From contig NW_025064882.1 of assembly GCF_019112545.1 (NCBI RefSeq), positions 1,936,928 to 2,000,927 on the forward strand: a DNA stretch of 64,000 nucleotides, read 5' to 3'. This document shows, in pieces, positions 34,940 to 47,837 of the stretch. The stretch's first letter is position 1, and each line of letters opens with the position of its first letter. A program made the position numbers and the translations under genes. Below the pieces are notes generated by a model that worked only from the letters and a program-made list of their open reading frames with translations, had not been told where the DNA came from and searched no databases. Source of the stretch: Guyanagaster necrorhizus (Eukaryota > Basidiomycota > Agaricomycetes > Agaricales > Physalacriaceae).

Positions 34940-36915
34940 TCAAAGTGCGACAACCAAGGCGCGATTCCAGCCCTTTTTGACATTCTGCCACCGTCCTAAC
35001 CTGTGTTCCCTTCCCATGCCTGCGACTAGCAAATATCGACCGGCATCCCTCCGCTTTGATACGTCAGAGCCAGATTGCCCCTCTTTCGTCCATGCTGCCG
35101 CATCAAAGAAACTTTGCGGGGGAGAGATGAACTGCAGAGAGTTGACGATGCCAAACGCGGGTATTGTGCCCACTAGAGAAAAGGACTTCAATTTGGAGTC
35201 CAGTTTCCACAGCCGTATGTCACCCTCCCATGAACCTGAGGTATGAAATGTGAGTGTCACGAAGACGGAATGGAAAGGTACAGACCAGATGCGAACAAAT
35301 CGGAATATCGAAGACTGGCCAGAGCTGTTACCCACCGGGGTGTTTTGATAACGCCCTCGGTTTCAGAAGAAACTTCGTTGAAGCCGTGGCTCAAAGCTTG
35401 GGTGAACACTGGCTTCTTTTTCTGCGTCACCCATAGACATATAGATCTAACAACAGGTAATAAGCCTTCTTTTCGCTGCAATAATGAGAAAAGACGTGCC
35501 CACTGTCTCCACCACTGACGAACATGGATTCGTCGATCATCGCGATACATTCAAGGCGCCCTTCAACGAACTTCATCGTCACGTCCCGTTTTGGTTCAGG
35601 CTCGCCGTCGTCCTGATCAGCAAGACCACCTTCCAAAACATCTCGCACGCGACTACGCCCTCCGCCCCGAAACACGAGCTGCGTCTCTTCCACTATTTTC
35701 CAGTACCGCGCTGTCTTGTCTCGTGCACCCACACTGACACAGGTCTCCCCTCGTAGGGAATCGAGAGCAACGACATGATCCTGATGACCGAAAAGCGTCT
35801 CGACATAGCCCATAACTCCAGGGGATAAATCGAATACTTTTAGCGACCGGTCCAATGAACCTGTGTATAATTGATGCGTTCCTTTACGGAAAGATAAAGC
35901 CTATGGAAAAGTAGATTAGTCCGAGACGGAAGTCCACAGTAGAGAAGTAAAGAGTACCGATATTGTATCCTTGTGACACATTGGCCCAATGAAGCCTCTT
36001 ATCCACTGTGCATTCTCGGCATCCCAAACTCCGAGTCTACGATCCTTTCCTCCACTGGCAAGGTACTTTCCGTCGTCACTTAGAGCTAACGTCAGAACTT
36101 CATCGGTATGACCCTTGACCTCCTCCCCACCAGATGTCTGCACTTTCCCCTTGCCCTTCGTCTGAACCCGTATTGAGTGGAACATTGCGGCCTTCTTTTT
36201 AGAGATCAGGTCCCATTTGGTTATGGTTCCATCCTTTTCCGATGTGAAGAGATATTGACCAGATTCTGCAGCCACAGCGCATGTAACGGAAGATTTGGAT
36301 GTTTTGGTGCGAAACACAGTCCTGAGAGGTTCAGAAAAGTCAAACTTTGGGGGAATACGTCAGTCAAAACAGGTGATATGTTGTAACATAAAGTGTACGA
36401 ACGGAATCTGCGATAAACAGATGTATTTTCCCCGAGTGCTCCAATACGTCCTGCTTCAGCCTGGCGGAAATGAGTTCCCGGTCGATTTCAGCCGCGTCAA
36501 ATTCACCGTCGGCTATCCAAAATGTTCAGCAGCTTGTCCCGTAAAGTTGGAAATAAAGACACGCACCTAGTTTTAGCCCTTCCTTGACACCGTCGATATA
36601 CAACTGAGCCAGTCTCAATCGTTTCTCTGCTGGTGTCTCATTGGGATCCTCTTCCCCACTGACCTCCTCATCGTTGCTCTGTGTCCTAAGGTCCATATCA
36701 TCTATGTCTCCCGCGTCGTCATCGGTATGGTCAGAATCCAACTCCTCGTCAGCGGTCTTCCTCTTCTTCTGGACACCATTGGGCTTAGAGCCTTGGAATC
36801 TAATACCGTTTTGTTGTGCGCCCTTACGCGGGACTTTTTTGGAGTTACTGGGCCCTGCATCATTTGTGCGCTTCCTTTTTCGAGGTTTGGACGATGTGAA
36901 GAAAGAATCAGGCAT
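34940..36915 (-). CDS. RRP9: U3 snoRNP protein Rrp9 (U3-55K) WD40
   Basis: A WD40 beta-propeller protein of the U3 snoRNP, needed for early 18S rRNA processing in the nucleolus. The start MPDSFFTSSKPRKRKR at 36915 opens a Lys/Arg-rich, then acidic (DSDHTDDDAGDIDD) N-terminus, followed by the conserved TPAEKRLRLAQLYIDGVKE segment. WD repeats then appear: TSEKDGTITKWDL, GHTDEVLTLALSDDGKYLAS with GKDRRLGVWD, SLDRSLKVFDL, GHQDHVVALDSL with ARDKTARYWKI, FVSGGDSG and GSWEGDIRLWKL. The C-terminal MGREHRLGRW motif is typical of Rrp9. The end is VVAL and the stop TGA at 34940-34942. Several introns of about 50 nt are visible in phase. It converges with the hydrolase gene (about 200 nt apart). Confidence 0.92.
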
Positions 36916-37503
36916 GAGATGGACGTAGGACCTGGAGTGCAAAAAACTGCTGCACAGATTAGGAAGGAGCTATTAATTAATTATTTATTCCGTTATTATT
37001 TGCTAGCGACGCTAGAATCCGCTCTGGAGAAGACAAGATCACACACCCTTCAAATTCAAATTTGTCATTATGACGAGAACGTGGGAGGTATTGTGATTTG
37101 TGTTAGGCTGTTGATCACTGGGCAGACAAACTCACGAAGAGCTTCCTCTACCTGTGCCATGTATTTATACTGTTTTCTACCTAATCTGGTACTTCCTCCC
37201 CATTTCCTCCCTCATGTCAGCATGCCGAGACATGCCGCATCACCAGAATATCGCAACAGGAAGGCTGTACCAACTAGAAGACAGAGACCTTCTGCCGACT
37301 GGCATCACAACAGCATACGCAGTCGCGAGAAGAGGGACACAGCACTGCCATCCTACCCCAGATATCAGTTTCATGACATAACGTTCTTGCTTTTGACCAC
37401 AAGCTGTACCACAAAAACAGCGAGCACTAGGAGCAGCAGCCAGCTGGGTATGTATCGTATTCTTCGTCTTTGAAGCAAGTATCGACCACGATGCTCACAG
37501 GAG
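36916..37503. other. intergenic region between divergent genes
   Basis: It separates RRP9 from the proline-rich protein gene. A plus-strand open stretch at 37222-37446 (starting MPRHAASPEYRNRK) ends in a GTATGT donor with an acceptor CACAG just before 37501, but the joined frame differs from that of the downstream gene. It may be transcribed leader; no protein is supported. Confidence 0.4.
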
Positions 37504-38961
37504 ATGGCGCCTTCCCGCCCATTGTCCTGGCCTCAAGGCCATCTTGAAGAGGACTTTGACCTACCACCGTCTTACGAATCCGTGCTGAATGCAGACTTTG
37601 GTGAATCGCCAGCGCTAGCGCTGGTGCAACATCGAGATGCGCCTCTCCCGCCTCTACCACCCGCCGAGCCGAACCCATCCGAGCCGGCACCATCACAGCC
37701 GACACCTCCCCAGCCGGCATTACCTGATTTGAGTGAACCAATCACTTACCCGCCAAGTCCTCGCCCGCGACTTGATCGTCGGGCCGATGCAGCCAACAGC
37801 CGACAGTCAACACCTTCCCAGTCGGCATTACTTGATTCGAGTAAACCAGTCATACGCCCGCCGATTTCCCGCCCCCGACGCGATCGTCAGGCCGAATCAG
37901 CCAATCGTGAAACTCCCCGGCCTCCGCCAATCCATCCTCGTCGACGTAGCACGCGAAGCCCACAAATACCCGAACCTATTCGTGAGCGACGGCGGAGGCG
38001 AAGTGCCCGCCCTACGCAACGATCTATCACCGAGCCCATATCCCAGACAGCCCCCGCCAATCCTGGCAGATCCAGCGCAGTGCCACAACTTTCGACCTTT
38101 GCATCTCAGCCTGACCTGCCCTCACCTCTTCTGCGTACCTCCACTGAGCTCCTACTTCGCGCCCGAAAACGCCAATCCAGTTTTTTCGCGTCCAAGTCCA
38201 AGACGGGACGGGAGCTTCGTGAGGCCATCAAGGAGATCATTCCGCAGCTTATCGACGGAGAAGAAGGTGTGCTAACCGTACTGAAAGATGCGTGCCAGTG
38301 TACCGGCGGTAAACTTGATCTTGGCAGTGTCTTGAGAGACCGGACTGGAAAGGTCCGCGTCGGTAGTCTCAGCAAGAATGCTTCTACCGCGTCGTTGAGA
38401 AGAGACGATTCAAATCGGTGCTTGCTATTCGCTGCTGTGAAGAATGTAAGTGGCGGTGGGATCTTGAGGGTTTTGCTCTCGTATGCAGCCCCTATACCCC
38501 TTAATTCACCCACCATGGAAGATATCAGGCTTGCTTGTCTCCTTCGTGGAGAGGGCAATGCCTTCTTTCAGAAAATTCGTGGGTGGATAGGGTTAAAGCC
38601 GCTAGTCAATGTCATTGAAGAAGGCGATGCAGAGGGTTTCCGAGCTCAGTTCGATTGGGACGGTCAAAATGTCGAATTCATTGCGCGAGGCCGGATTTGG
38701 TCTATCTCATACCAGAGTCAACCAGTACCCAGGGTGGTCCTGTCGCTCTTATCAGAATCCCCGCCGACGTGGGTCGATGCTCGTCTTGTCACTCCCAAGA
38801 CAGAAATATTGCTGCGGTCAACAACACAGCTAATCCCTGACCGTTGTCGTCGTGGTAAGGATCTGAGTGTTCCGTGGACGGGCAATCTTGGCCGAGGGAG
38901 ATGTCAAATGGAGGCGAAGCTGGAAAAGCCTCGGGACGATGGATGGTGTGTCGTATGCTAG
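37504..38961 (+). CDS. proline-rich protein with PPSY motif and CaaX-like end
   Basis: Single long ORF of 485 residues starting [13 protein letters not shown]. Near the N-terminus [10 protein letters not shown] contains a PPxY-type motif that could bind WW domains, as in arrestin- or ubiquitin-ligase adaptors. A Pro/Ser/Arg-rich region follows with an imperfect duplication: [18 protein letters not shown]... and [18 protein letters not shown]..., about 42 residues apart. The second half is more compact ([39 protein letters not shown]) and may be a folded domain. The protein ends CVVC, a plausible CaaX prenylation box. No known domain is recognised. A GTAAGT within the gene at about 38445 could be a donor, but the unspliced frame stays open to the end. 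Confidence 0.6.
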   Translation: MAPSRPLSWPQGHLEEDFDLPPSYESVLNADFGESPALALVQHRDAPLPPLPPAEPNPSEPAPSQPTPPQPALPDLSEPITYPPSPRPRLDRRADAANSRQSTPSQSALLDSSKPVIRPPISRPRRDRQAESANRETPRPPPIHPRRRSTRSPQIPEPIRERRRRRSARPTQRSITEPISQTAPANPGRSSAVPQLSTFASQPDLPSPLLRTSTELLLRARKRQSSFFASKSKTGRELREAIKEIIPQLIDGEEGVLTVLKDACQCTGGKLDLGSVLRDRTGKVRVGSLSKNASTASLRRDDSNRCLLFAAVKNVSGGGILRVLLSYAAPIPLNSPTMEDIRLACLLRGEGNAFFQKIRGWIGLKPLVNVIEEGDAEGFRAQFDWDGQNVEFIARGRIWSISYQSQPVPRVVLSLLSESPPTWVDARLVTPKTEILLRSTTQLIPDRCRRGKDLSVPWTGNLGRGRCQMEAKLEKPRDDGWCVVC

Positions 38962-39430
38962 CCGCGACTGAACTCAAATCGCGATGGACGTAATATTAAA
39001 CCGGTTACAGACTTGATTGAACTTTCACTTTTTGTTCATCTGCCAGGTTCGTCGTACACTCCCGCGGGTCACAACGACCCACGAGGTATACTCGTTCTGA
39101 CGGAGTCTTTCAAATTATGGACTAGTAGGGCGAGCGTTACAGAAGTACAAATTGTTCTATAGCAATACCGTGATCAAGGGATCTTTATGAGAAGCGTACA
39201 TATATTATTGGTCGTAACAGAACGTAGGCAACTGTTCATATCCCCCGCCTAGGAAATATCAGGTAAGAGTTAGGAATGGTGTTGGCCATGGGCATCCTGT
39301 AGGACAAGTCCGGAGTTCCAGCGCAAAATGGAGTGTTTAAGAAGCTAGGGACATGGTACGATGGAACATGAGCGGCAGGGCGCTGGGATAGACCTACGCC
39401 CAGCGACGATGTAAGAGAATATTTAACTTG
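38962..39430. other. intergenic region between convergent genes
   Basis: No ORF of note. It likely contains the 3' UTRs of the flanking genes. Confidence 0.5.
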
Positions 39431-40197
39431 TTAGGGAGACATCCACGCACGACGAAGAACATTATTTGTCCTGGAATAGGATGCCTCTCTGGATAGTCTG
39501 GAGGCATCTTCATGCAGAACCTGGCTCGGCCGTGCATTCATTATTACATCCAGTGCCGGATCTTCCAAAGTAGAACGTCTTGGCCATAACTCTTCCAGAT
39601 CGCTCTCTGGGCTTTCTGACCATTCAGATTGCGCAGGACCGTCTTTAACACTACCAACAGCGGAGCCGTTGGGTTGGAGTCGTTGCCGTCTACGAGTAGA
39701 CTTGCGACGGTAGACATAATGAGGATACTTGTTCTTGAACTCTGCCTTCAGTTTTTTAGCCTGGTCTTGGTACCATTTTTTGTCTCTCTGAACAGACAGG
39801 TTATTAACCAAACTACCCAAGATTATATGTAAAATAACCAACAAAGTGCATTGTGGCCCATTCTTTGCTCAGGATCTTGCTGACGTCTCCAGTCCGTAGA
39901 GCATGGTTTTCCGCAGAGATCTGTGGACGTCGCAGACGAGCAAAAATCATGAACGCATTCATTGGTCGCTTCGGCGTTCCGTCAGCATTGAGGGTTTGAG
40001 CTCTCAAGGCTTCGCCTGGAATTAAGTGTCAGATACCCGTATTTCTACAGACGAGACTATGGGAACGTACAATCAACAAATTCTCCATAATCAGGAAATA
40101 GATTGGTATGGTCGGAAGCTTCTGGTGTCAAGGGAGAATTTGCATTTCCAGAGGTCCTCGTAGTGCTGATGTAGCTGGATTGAATGGTGTGGGGCAT
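39431..40197 (-). CDS. HMG-box (MATA_HMG-type) transcription factor
   Basis: A sequence-specific DNA-binding regulator. Start ATG at 40197 (MPHTIQSSYISTTRT); an in-frame upstream Met at 40371 is possible. An intron of about 50 nt after EFVD joins to EALRAQTLNADG and then the box: PKRPMNAFMIFARLRRPQ, KILSKEW, and, after a 55-nt intron with a GTTGGT donor, DKKWYQDQAKKLKAEF and YPHYVYRRK. This is the MATA/Ste11-type HMG box rather than the HMGB type. The remaining tail is Ser/Glu-rich and short, giving about 220 residues. Fungal relatives control mating or fruiting, but the role here cannot be told. There is no pheromone or homeodomain gene in the window, so there is no evidence for a mating-type locus. 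Confidence 0.82.
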
Positions 40198-43100
40198 TCG
40201 AGAAGCAACGATGAATTGGCTGATAATGATGTGCCGATGATCAAATTGATCGAGCACCGCTGAGACGAAAGAAGGGAGGAGGCAAATAGCGACGGGGGAA
40301 GGGTCTGAACCTCGCCAGAAGATGTCTCGTCTTGGCTGAGTATTTTCAAGCGCGCTCCCGCTGTGGGACAAGAGGCTGTTGTTATGTTGGCGCTGTTACA
40401 TATTCAATCCTTTCGCCTACACAGAGTAGCCAGGCATGCAGCACTGCCGAAATGAGTAGACCAGGGGCGGGCGAGGTTCCGAAAGGTATTCAGCAATTGG
40501 AGAATTGAGGCCTAGAAGAGCGGGCTTGAAGGTGAGGCCCGAACAGATGATCATTACCTCAGGTTAGCCTGCTAGGGAAAAAGGAATAGTGGCATGATAT
40601 GATATAACATAACTGTACTATCTTTGCTGCGACCGTATGTCGGTTCATATAAGCAGTTCATATATAAAATGATTAGGTTGTGGGTGAGAGCCTGTTTGCG
40701 TCACTTGAAAGGCTTCTTTGATTTGCGTCGGGAGACCAAAGAGGACCAGAGTGCTTCGGAAGTAGTAGTCACTGAGAATACATGCGCGCAACGCAAGGAA
40801 TATGTTCTGATTGATTCCCGCGGTAGCCACAGAAAAGCACCGAGATTGACATTAATCTCATAACAGTTCTTGTACTCTATTTGCCCTACAGAACGATTCA
40901 AATGGCTTGTGTTATCTCCTGGCGGGAACTTACTCACTTCTTTGTTTGAACCTTCTCTGAACCAGAGGGAAAAGAAGTAGGTTCTATCTGAAACATAACA
41001 TCTCCTTAAGCCGTTCTGAACCGCGGTCCCGCTCCAGGCGGGTCCCGCCCTTAGGCTAATTGGACTCGGCGTAGATGCATGTCGCACCGACGTGCAGACA
41101 AGCTGCCCACTCGGAGGTCGAAGTATCATGGATAAGCGTTCGGACGCTTCGGCTGCCGGCTAGCAGAATGTTAAGGGCTGAGGCGCTAACTGACCCGGTG
41201 TGTTATCAAGCATTGACTCAAGCGAAAACACTTGTTCAACGGGCTCTACGACGTAGACGTTATAGTCCAAAATCAAGGCAGTGTGCATTGGTAATCTAAA
41301 AGAGAACTGATCAAATTAGATGAATATTACAAACAAGAAGCAGACCCACGACAGACTCCCCCGACGGAACCTACATGCATTATCCAGGCATTTGTATAAA
41401 TGTGTGCTGAGATGAGGCGAGATATACCGCTTCGTAAAGATTTGTGTAGTGGATGCCGGCAAAGGAGTGGCGTTGAGATGTGTTGGATTATACATGTTCC
41501 CACCAAAAGGATTGGATTTGGTTGTCGCGCGTGCATTGGATATAAAAGCTTTCGTGGAAGAGAAATCAGAGAAATGTGTCTCGACTTCTTTTCCCATGCC
41601 TCCAGATAAGAAGTTTCGTCTAAAAGAATTTCCTGGGGTCCTTTCCAAGTGGTCAAGGTGATTCACAACTCTTTGGGCGATGCCGTATGAGGCGCTGCGG
41701 CTATGCTGCTCATCGTTCTCCAAAGTTCCATCATCCTGCGGTATTTACTGGCCTCCATTATGAGAAGGTGGACATCTTCGATTTGGAAAATAATGTGAAG
41801 CTCAGTCAAAGACGCATCTCCTTGCATGTTGCCCAGAGCGCGCGCTAACCATTCTAAGTCCGTGAAGACGTAGAATGCAGTCCATTGGCATCGATGTGAA
41901 CTCGAAGAGTGACCTATTGATTGTCGCACAGGGCAGACCGGCTCATTCCGAGCCAAGTTGGAAGCCGGACTCCTCCGGGCCGAGTCAGACGCTGCATCTT
42001 TCATCTTTTATGATTTTGATCATCTTGGAACCGGCACCAGTTAGTAGGGTCAGGTTCAAATGCTGGCTGATACAGGAATGCGACACTTGAAGTCGAACTG
42101 GCGATTGGAACAGAAAACTGGAGACATCAAGAACTTCCCCGGGCCGCTGCTTGCTCTGGTACTATACGGGCGCTGAATATGAATACCGACAATGATGTCG
42201 CTACCAGCGTTTCTGAGGTAACTCAACTGTGTACTACTTTTCAGATGTTGTTTTTTTCATTCTTGATGCATCCTCGCACTGTAGGCCAAGGGGTCCCAAC
42301 ATCTTCCTCTGCGCGCTAATTTGTCATGATTGCTCTAGCTCGCATCCTAGTTGTCAAGTTTCAGGCTGATCTTTTCTACCAGCATTTTTAAAACAAATTT
42401 CTATAGCCTCCTTCTAGCCGCCTTGATAGAGTCGCTTTAGATGCTGTTAATGGATGTTTCCAGTGGCCTTACTGCCTCGCCCATGTGCACGCTCATCCGT
42501 CAGCCCTATTCTTCAACCGGCGCCCGGGTCTCCCGAGTAAATGGTCGGTACTCAGCAAGTCAGTGGATAATTCGATTCAACAAACTATTAATGACGAGAA
42601 GTAAAACCATCTTGTTTAGATTTCTCATAGCTGGCTGGTTGAAAAGTTCATTCTTTACTGACATTATACACAGAGGACTCTTATGCGGTTTTTCCGGCTT
42701 CCCCAGTTAGGGCACCTGGAATTTGTAGACTGGTAATTGTGGCTCAAGATCCGCGTCGTTCATCACCCTGGCACATTTGATCAAGAACTACGTCAGTCTC
42801 GCGCCTTACTTGTCGTGTTTAGGCGTAATAATTCAAGTCGGAAGAAACATGGGCCACCGGTACCGGGCCGTACTGACTCGTATGGACTTCGTAGAGACCC
42901 AGTGTACGTGCATAATCTATTTAAGGTTGACAATTCGTTACTCATCGACCGCTGAGAAGCGTTTCACCTTTACTCTGCTATATTTAACGACTCATTCCGT
43001 GTCATTCATAGCACTTGACAGCCCTATAAATATGGCCAGAGTCTATTCCGAGTCAAGGCATGATACAACCAAGAATACTGGTAGACTCCCGAAACGCCCG

Positions 43101-43698
43101 AAACGATGCGCGCTCTCGGTTACATGACTTCATGGTTGTGGAGCTAAAATTCGCAAACGAGGTTCGAACCCACAACAATTGATTATCACAACATCCGGGC
43201 TTATTGTTATTCTCATCGGTCGTCAGTTGCTGAGTTGAGATGTGTACTTCTGATGTCAGGAAGGTCATCGATAACAATATTGGGTCAGATTTCCAAGAAT
43301 CTTGAACGTTAGATGCAAGAGGTAAGGATACTAGGCGGAAATTTTCATGGGTAGTTAAGTCAGGCTTCGAATTTCAACAGGAAAAGTGTGGAGAGGTTCT
43401 TCTCTGTTACGTTTCGCCAAGGGCGATCAGGAATCCAGGAATATAGTTTCCGCTGGTGTACCTTGGTGCGTCACTAGTTGTAAAAGCTTCGGAGTTACTA
43501 GACTGCGTTCATTTTTGTATATAAGGCAAGATACCTTGAGATGGCTTCTTTCTTTCGTTCACAGTCGTCATCTCCTTACGGTGATTCGATCTATCCGTTG
43601 ACGCCAGTCCGATTCCCCACAGGCTTTCCGATTTGAAGCTTGCTTACGTCCCGATTTATATTACCTATCTCTATTGGTATCTATCTTGAAGACCCGTC
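40198..43698. other. 3.5-kb gene-poor region
   Basis: No convincing gene. One minus-strand stretch, 41663-41900, reads like part of a helical or LRR-like protein (FTDLEWLARALG, ELHIIFQIEDVHLL) and may be the remnant of an F-box-type gene. A second open frame adjoins it at 41327-41656. A tRNA-like GGTTCGAACC occurs at about 43162 but has no cloverleaf around it. The rest shows no recognisable structure. Confidence 0.45.
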
Positions 43699-45842
43699 AT
43701 GACTGACTCTCCTCCGTCTGAGAAGTATGAAGCAAAAGTCTCTGCGGAGAGCGTTCGCGCTACTGTCAAGGATGGTATACCCCATTACATGGGACTTGCT
43801 GGGGACAGGCTTCTCTCCGCTATCACCATAACTGCTACTCTTGGTGAGAAAGTTCCTCTCAGCATTGCAAGCGGCGGCATCTGACTTGTTCTAGGATTCC
43901 TGCTGTTTGGTTATGACCAGGGCGTCGTGCGTCTTCTTGTCTTGTGATCCATCTTCTTCTGATGAACTTACGATGCGCAGATGTCGGGCATTATCTCTGC
44001 CCCTCAATTCTATCGAGTATTTCCGGATCTCAATCCGGACAATGTTGGAAGCAAACATTCGTCCACGATGCAGGCTTTCTATACTGCTATCTACGAAGTT
44101 GGATGCCTTACGGGAGCAATCTTCGCCCTAATGTACGGCAACAAACTGGGGCGCAGAAAGATCATCATGATTGGTGAATTTGCATACTTTCACGTTCTAT
44201 CAGTCGTATTCATTAACGGGGTTCCGGCAGGCGCTTTCTGGGTCTCCATCGGAGCTCTTATTCAGATCACTTCTATGCCTGGGTACGCTGTTGATGATCT
44301 CTGTTGCTTCCTATGGATTAGGACTTACGTTTCTCCATATCTGATGTTCAGGCATAAAGCCGGACATCAATTTGTGATTGGACGTGTCGTCACGGGATTC
44401 GGAAACGGTCTTAATACCGCAACGATCCCCAGTTGGCAGGCAGAGTGCTCGAAGGCTCACAACCGAGGTCTTCATATTTGCATTGAAGCGAGTATGATCG
44501 CCATGGGCACTGGTATCCCGGCTTTTCAGTCTAGTTATTTTATTGGAAACTGATTGTACATATAGTCATTGCGTATTGGATCGATTTTGGATTGTCCTAC
44601 ATTGATACATCCCTCTCGTGGCGTCTCCCTATCGGTCTTCAGATCATATTTGCAGTGCTTCTTGTCCTGGGTATCTCCCAGCTACCCGAGTCTCCGCGTT
44701 ACCTGTTGTCCACGGGCCAAACCGTCGAGGGAGAACACGTCGTCGCGGCCCTGAGTGCCGAACGCACCGATTCAGAGGCTACCCAGCAGCAGAAACGCAT
44801 CATTGTTGAAGCCCTTGAGTCTGTTGGAGAACTCCAAATTAAGCACGTCTTCACCGGCGGCCCTTCACAGCACTTCAGGCGTACGCTCATCGGAGCTTCC
44901 AGCCAGCTTTTTCAGCAAATTGGTGGATGTAATGCCATCATTTACTTCGCGTGCGTCTTGTCAATGATCTGATATATTCCGATGATGTTCACGCGCTTGC
45001 CGTTAGCCCGGTCATTTTCCAAACGTACATTGGTCTCGAGCGAAGGCTTGCACTCATCCTGGGAGGGGTCAACTCTACAGTTTATGCTCTCTCTGCCTTT
45101 GGTTCATACCCCATGATTGAACGCCTCGGTCGTCGTAAAATGTTTATGTGGGGTACTGCTGGTCAAGCGCTGTCTATGGTGGGTGGCGGCCTGTGGTGTT
45201 ATGGCGAGATTCTCAATGCTTCGTTTAGTTCCTCGCATGCTTTTGTCTCATCCCCTACAATGTGGAAGGTGACAAAGAAAATACTGCCACGTACGGCGCC
45301 GTTGTAGCGCTCTTCCTCTTCCTTATGGCCTTCGGATGGTGCGGTGTTCCGCAATTTTCAGACTGGTGTCATCTTTTAATATTTGTTATAGCACATGGCT
45401 CGAATTGCCTTGGCTTCTGCCGGCTGAAATTAATCCCAATGCTATCCGTACGAACGCTAATGCGATTTCTACCATGACAAACTGGTTATGGAACTTTGCC
45501 GTCGTTATGTGGACCCCTCCCATGCTCGATAGCTTTGGTGGTTTCGGCACCTTCCTCTTCTTCGGCATCGTCAACCTTTGCTTCTTCCCTTTCATTTGGC
45601 TCTTCTATGTCGAGACAAAGGGACGCACGCTGGAAGAGATAGACATTGTCTTTGCCAAAGCGTACATAAAGGGCGAGTGGTACGTCAAGGTTGGTAACGA
45701 CCTACCCCGGCTCACTACCGATGAGATCGAGAAAGAGGCAGTCAGATGGGGCCTTACAGGTGATGAGGAGCACCGTACTGGATCGGTAGCGCCATCCGTG
45801 TGGGAGGATCAGGGCGTCAGCGAAAAGCCACAGCGTCCTTAG
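43699..45842 (+). CDS. MFS sugar (hexose) transporter
   Basis: A 12-helix plasma-membrane sugar:proton symporter of the SP family. Start ATG at 43699 (MTDSPPSEKYEAKV). Family motifs in order are GFLLFGYDQGV, YEVGCLTGAIF, GNKLGRRKIIMIG (loop 2-3), GRVVTGFGNGL, PSWQAECSKAHNRG, PESPRYLL (end of helix 6), QQIGGCNAIIYFAP (helix 7), ERLGRRKMFMWG, PAEINPNAIRTNANA and VETKGRTLEEID near the end. The stop is at 45840-45842. Numerous introns of about 50 nt are needed and their phases agree where I checked; the donors seen are GT. The central loop has a charged stretch (TDSEATQQQKR). The exact sugar is not predictable; close relatives carry glucose, xylose or related hexoses. Confidence 0.9.
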
Positions 45843-46112
45843 ATTCTATCGGCTAACGCTGACTGGTTTATGCCAGCACTTAGTTGGACTTGCATGTACC
45901 ACATTGCCTTTCAAGTGGCAGGATGCCCCAGGTATGTGCTTCCGTTGTCAGTGTAAATTGTATGCTTCTATGCTGTAGCTAGTATAAACTGTAATTTATC
46001 CTACAGCAACGACACTTTTTATGATGCACACTTCTCTTGTGGCTGTGGGATGATGTAAGGTTGATACTTCTCCACCGACCACCACCTCTAAGGTGCCCTG
46101 CGTTTCTAACTG

Positions 46113-46865
46113 ATGAATAAATTGAAGCGAGCTTTACCAAGCTCGCCTACGAAGACTTCATCCTTTAGTGCCGTACAGGTTGTTGGTACCAGTGTTTCCA
46201 CCAAATTGTCGCTTGACCACAGTAGGACATTACCAGCACCTCAAGACGATGTAACACCTCGAAGTCGCGTCGAGCAGTACTGGGCTGCTCGAGCGTTGAC
46301 TGCGGAGGCCTTACTATCGGCACGAACAGAGCATCATCGGGAACTGCGTACACTTTCGTTCGGAGAAGAGCTGAAGCGTTCAGTGAGCATTGGTTGTTCA
46401 CGGTTTCGGTGTCTCCTGAGTAGAATGTCGTTGGCAGCGAGAACGTAACACTCTCATAAAAGTAAATGAGGATAAAATCGCGAGAATGGAGAAACTGACA
46501 GTGCGTCCTTACCTCATTCACGCGTCCGTTCCTGATCATGTATATTATAACAGTGGGTCCTACTCGGCGTCATAGTATTTCTTGCAATACTAATCGTCTA
46601 CGTGTCCCATTTGAATCAGCGTCGTGTACAACGTACACAACACTGGCGCTTACCCGCTCATTTCACAATACCTATATTATCCCCTTTCACGTCGGTGGTA
46701 GGTTGACATCTTTTCCGTGTGTCACCCAGTTAAACTCTTTATCAGGTCGAGCATGAGGTGTCTGTTATTGGCACGAAGACTATTACTTTTTCTATCACCG
46801 TCATCGCTTGCTTTGCATATTTTGTATATCGACATTGGCTCGTATCACGTATTCGCAAAGAATAA
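46113..46865 (+). CDS. small two-TM membrane protein, unknown function
   Basis: Four exons reconstruct in phase. The first starts MNKLKRALPSSPTKT and runs through RVEQYWAARALTAEALL to LKRS at about 46382. The second gives RERNTLIKVNEDKIARM (46439-46500). The third begins WVLLGVIVFLAILIVYVSHL (46553 onward) and the fourth VEHEVSVIGTKTITFSITV (46732 onward). The stop is at 46863-46865. Introns are about 50 nt with GT-AG ends. The product has a soluble, helical, charged N-terminal half and then two hydrophobic helices flanking a short loop, ending in a basic tail (SRIRKE). No known family is recognised. The phase agreement over three introns is good evidence for a real gene. Confidence 0.65.
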
Positions 46866-47837
46866 GTCTAGGATGGACCTGGACGGTGAATCTCTTGTAA
46901 AGCATTATACCGTTGATACCAACAGACTTTCTCTGCTGATACAGCCGTTGGAATGAACTTGTGACATTCTTAAAGCTGATGTACAGTTGCCATAACGTTT
47001 TGAGCAAGGCAGGATTTTGATGTATTCACTCGTGTATAAGACACGGGCCCGCTGGTGGACGTATCACCAACAAGAGATGCATTAAAGCCTTCTGTGGCAT
47101 CAGGTAACCTACCAAGAATCGGCATCTCACAACTAACTTTCATTTAGCCGTGGATGGGTGGCCAGTGACCATCATCTCCGTTGTGCCGTGTTACATATGA
47201 CAGTTCGCTTGTTCCCCGATTCTTTCCAAAGAACGAGGAAACGACGTTGTAGATAATATTTTCTCGTTGACAGCAGTTTGAATGGCAAGAGCACATGTCA
47301 CTCTAGCCACCGAGCGAGCTAAGGTGTATTTTAATTCTATTTGAGTAAAATGGATACAGTTCACCCTTTCTTTGTACAAAGGGAAAGAATCGGCTGCCAC
47401 TACTAGATTCAACCCTGGTCGCACCGCAGCTACCTCGCAGCTCCAAAGTGCCTCGCAGGGCCTGCAACACCCAATTTCATCTGTGATGACTACGGGTTCG
47501 AGGCCGACGCCGAAGGCAGTAGTAGAACACCGATAAGTCGGAGGTCGACTTGCCTTCCTCTCACTCGATCTCTGTCAATCAACAACATACACCTATTCTC
47601 TTCGGGTGATGCAGAATGTTGTATGGCATTCTCTGCCAACAAATGGCTAGAAATCACCATGAATCGACATGTCTTCTCCGACCATAACTGCGCAGTCGTA
47701 TTTATAGAATTTGGGAAATGTTCAGGCATCACAGCGGCTTTTTTGGGATGACTGCGCGGGGAGGGTAATGATGACTTTTAATTTTCCTCTCGTCTCTCTT
47801 CCACCATCCTTTCATACACGCATCTTTTTCTCGAATC
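46866..47837. other. intergenic region
   Basis: No supported gene. ORFs at 47191-47424 and 47490-47732 (minus) have no recognisable features. The CT-rich stretch directly before 47838 is a typical fungal leader. Confidence 0.5.

Noticed and set aside
39431..40197. Mating-type locus based on the HMG box
   Set aside because: Agaric mating-type loci carry homeodomain pairs or pheromone/receptor genes, and none occurs in the window; HMG-box regulators are common elsewhere.
41663..42004. Complete gene on the minus strand
   Set aside because: Only a short LRR-like stretch is convincing; neither an F-box nor a start with support could be found, so it is mentioned only as a possible remnant.
43130..43180. 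tRNA-like GGTTCGAACC on either strand
   Set aside because: Only the B-box-like decamer fits; no acceptor, D or anticodon stems pair around it.
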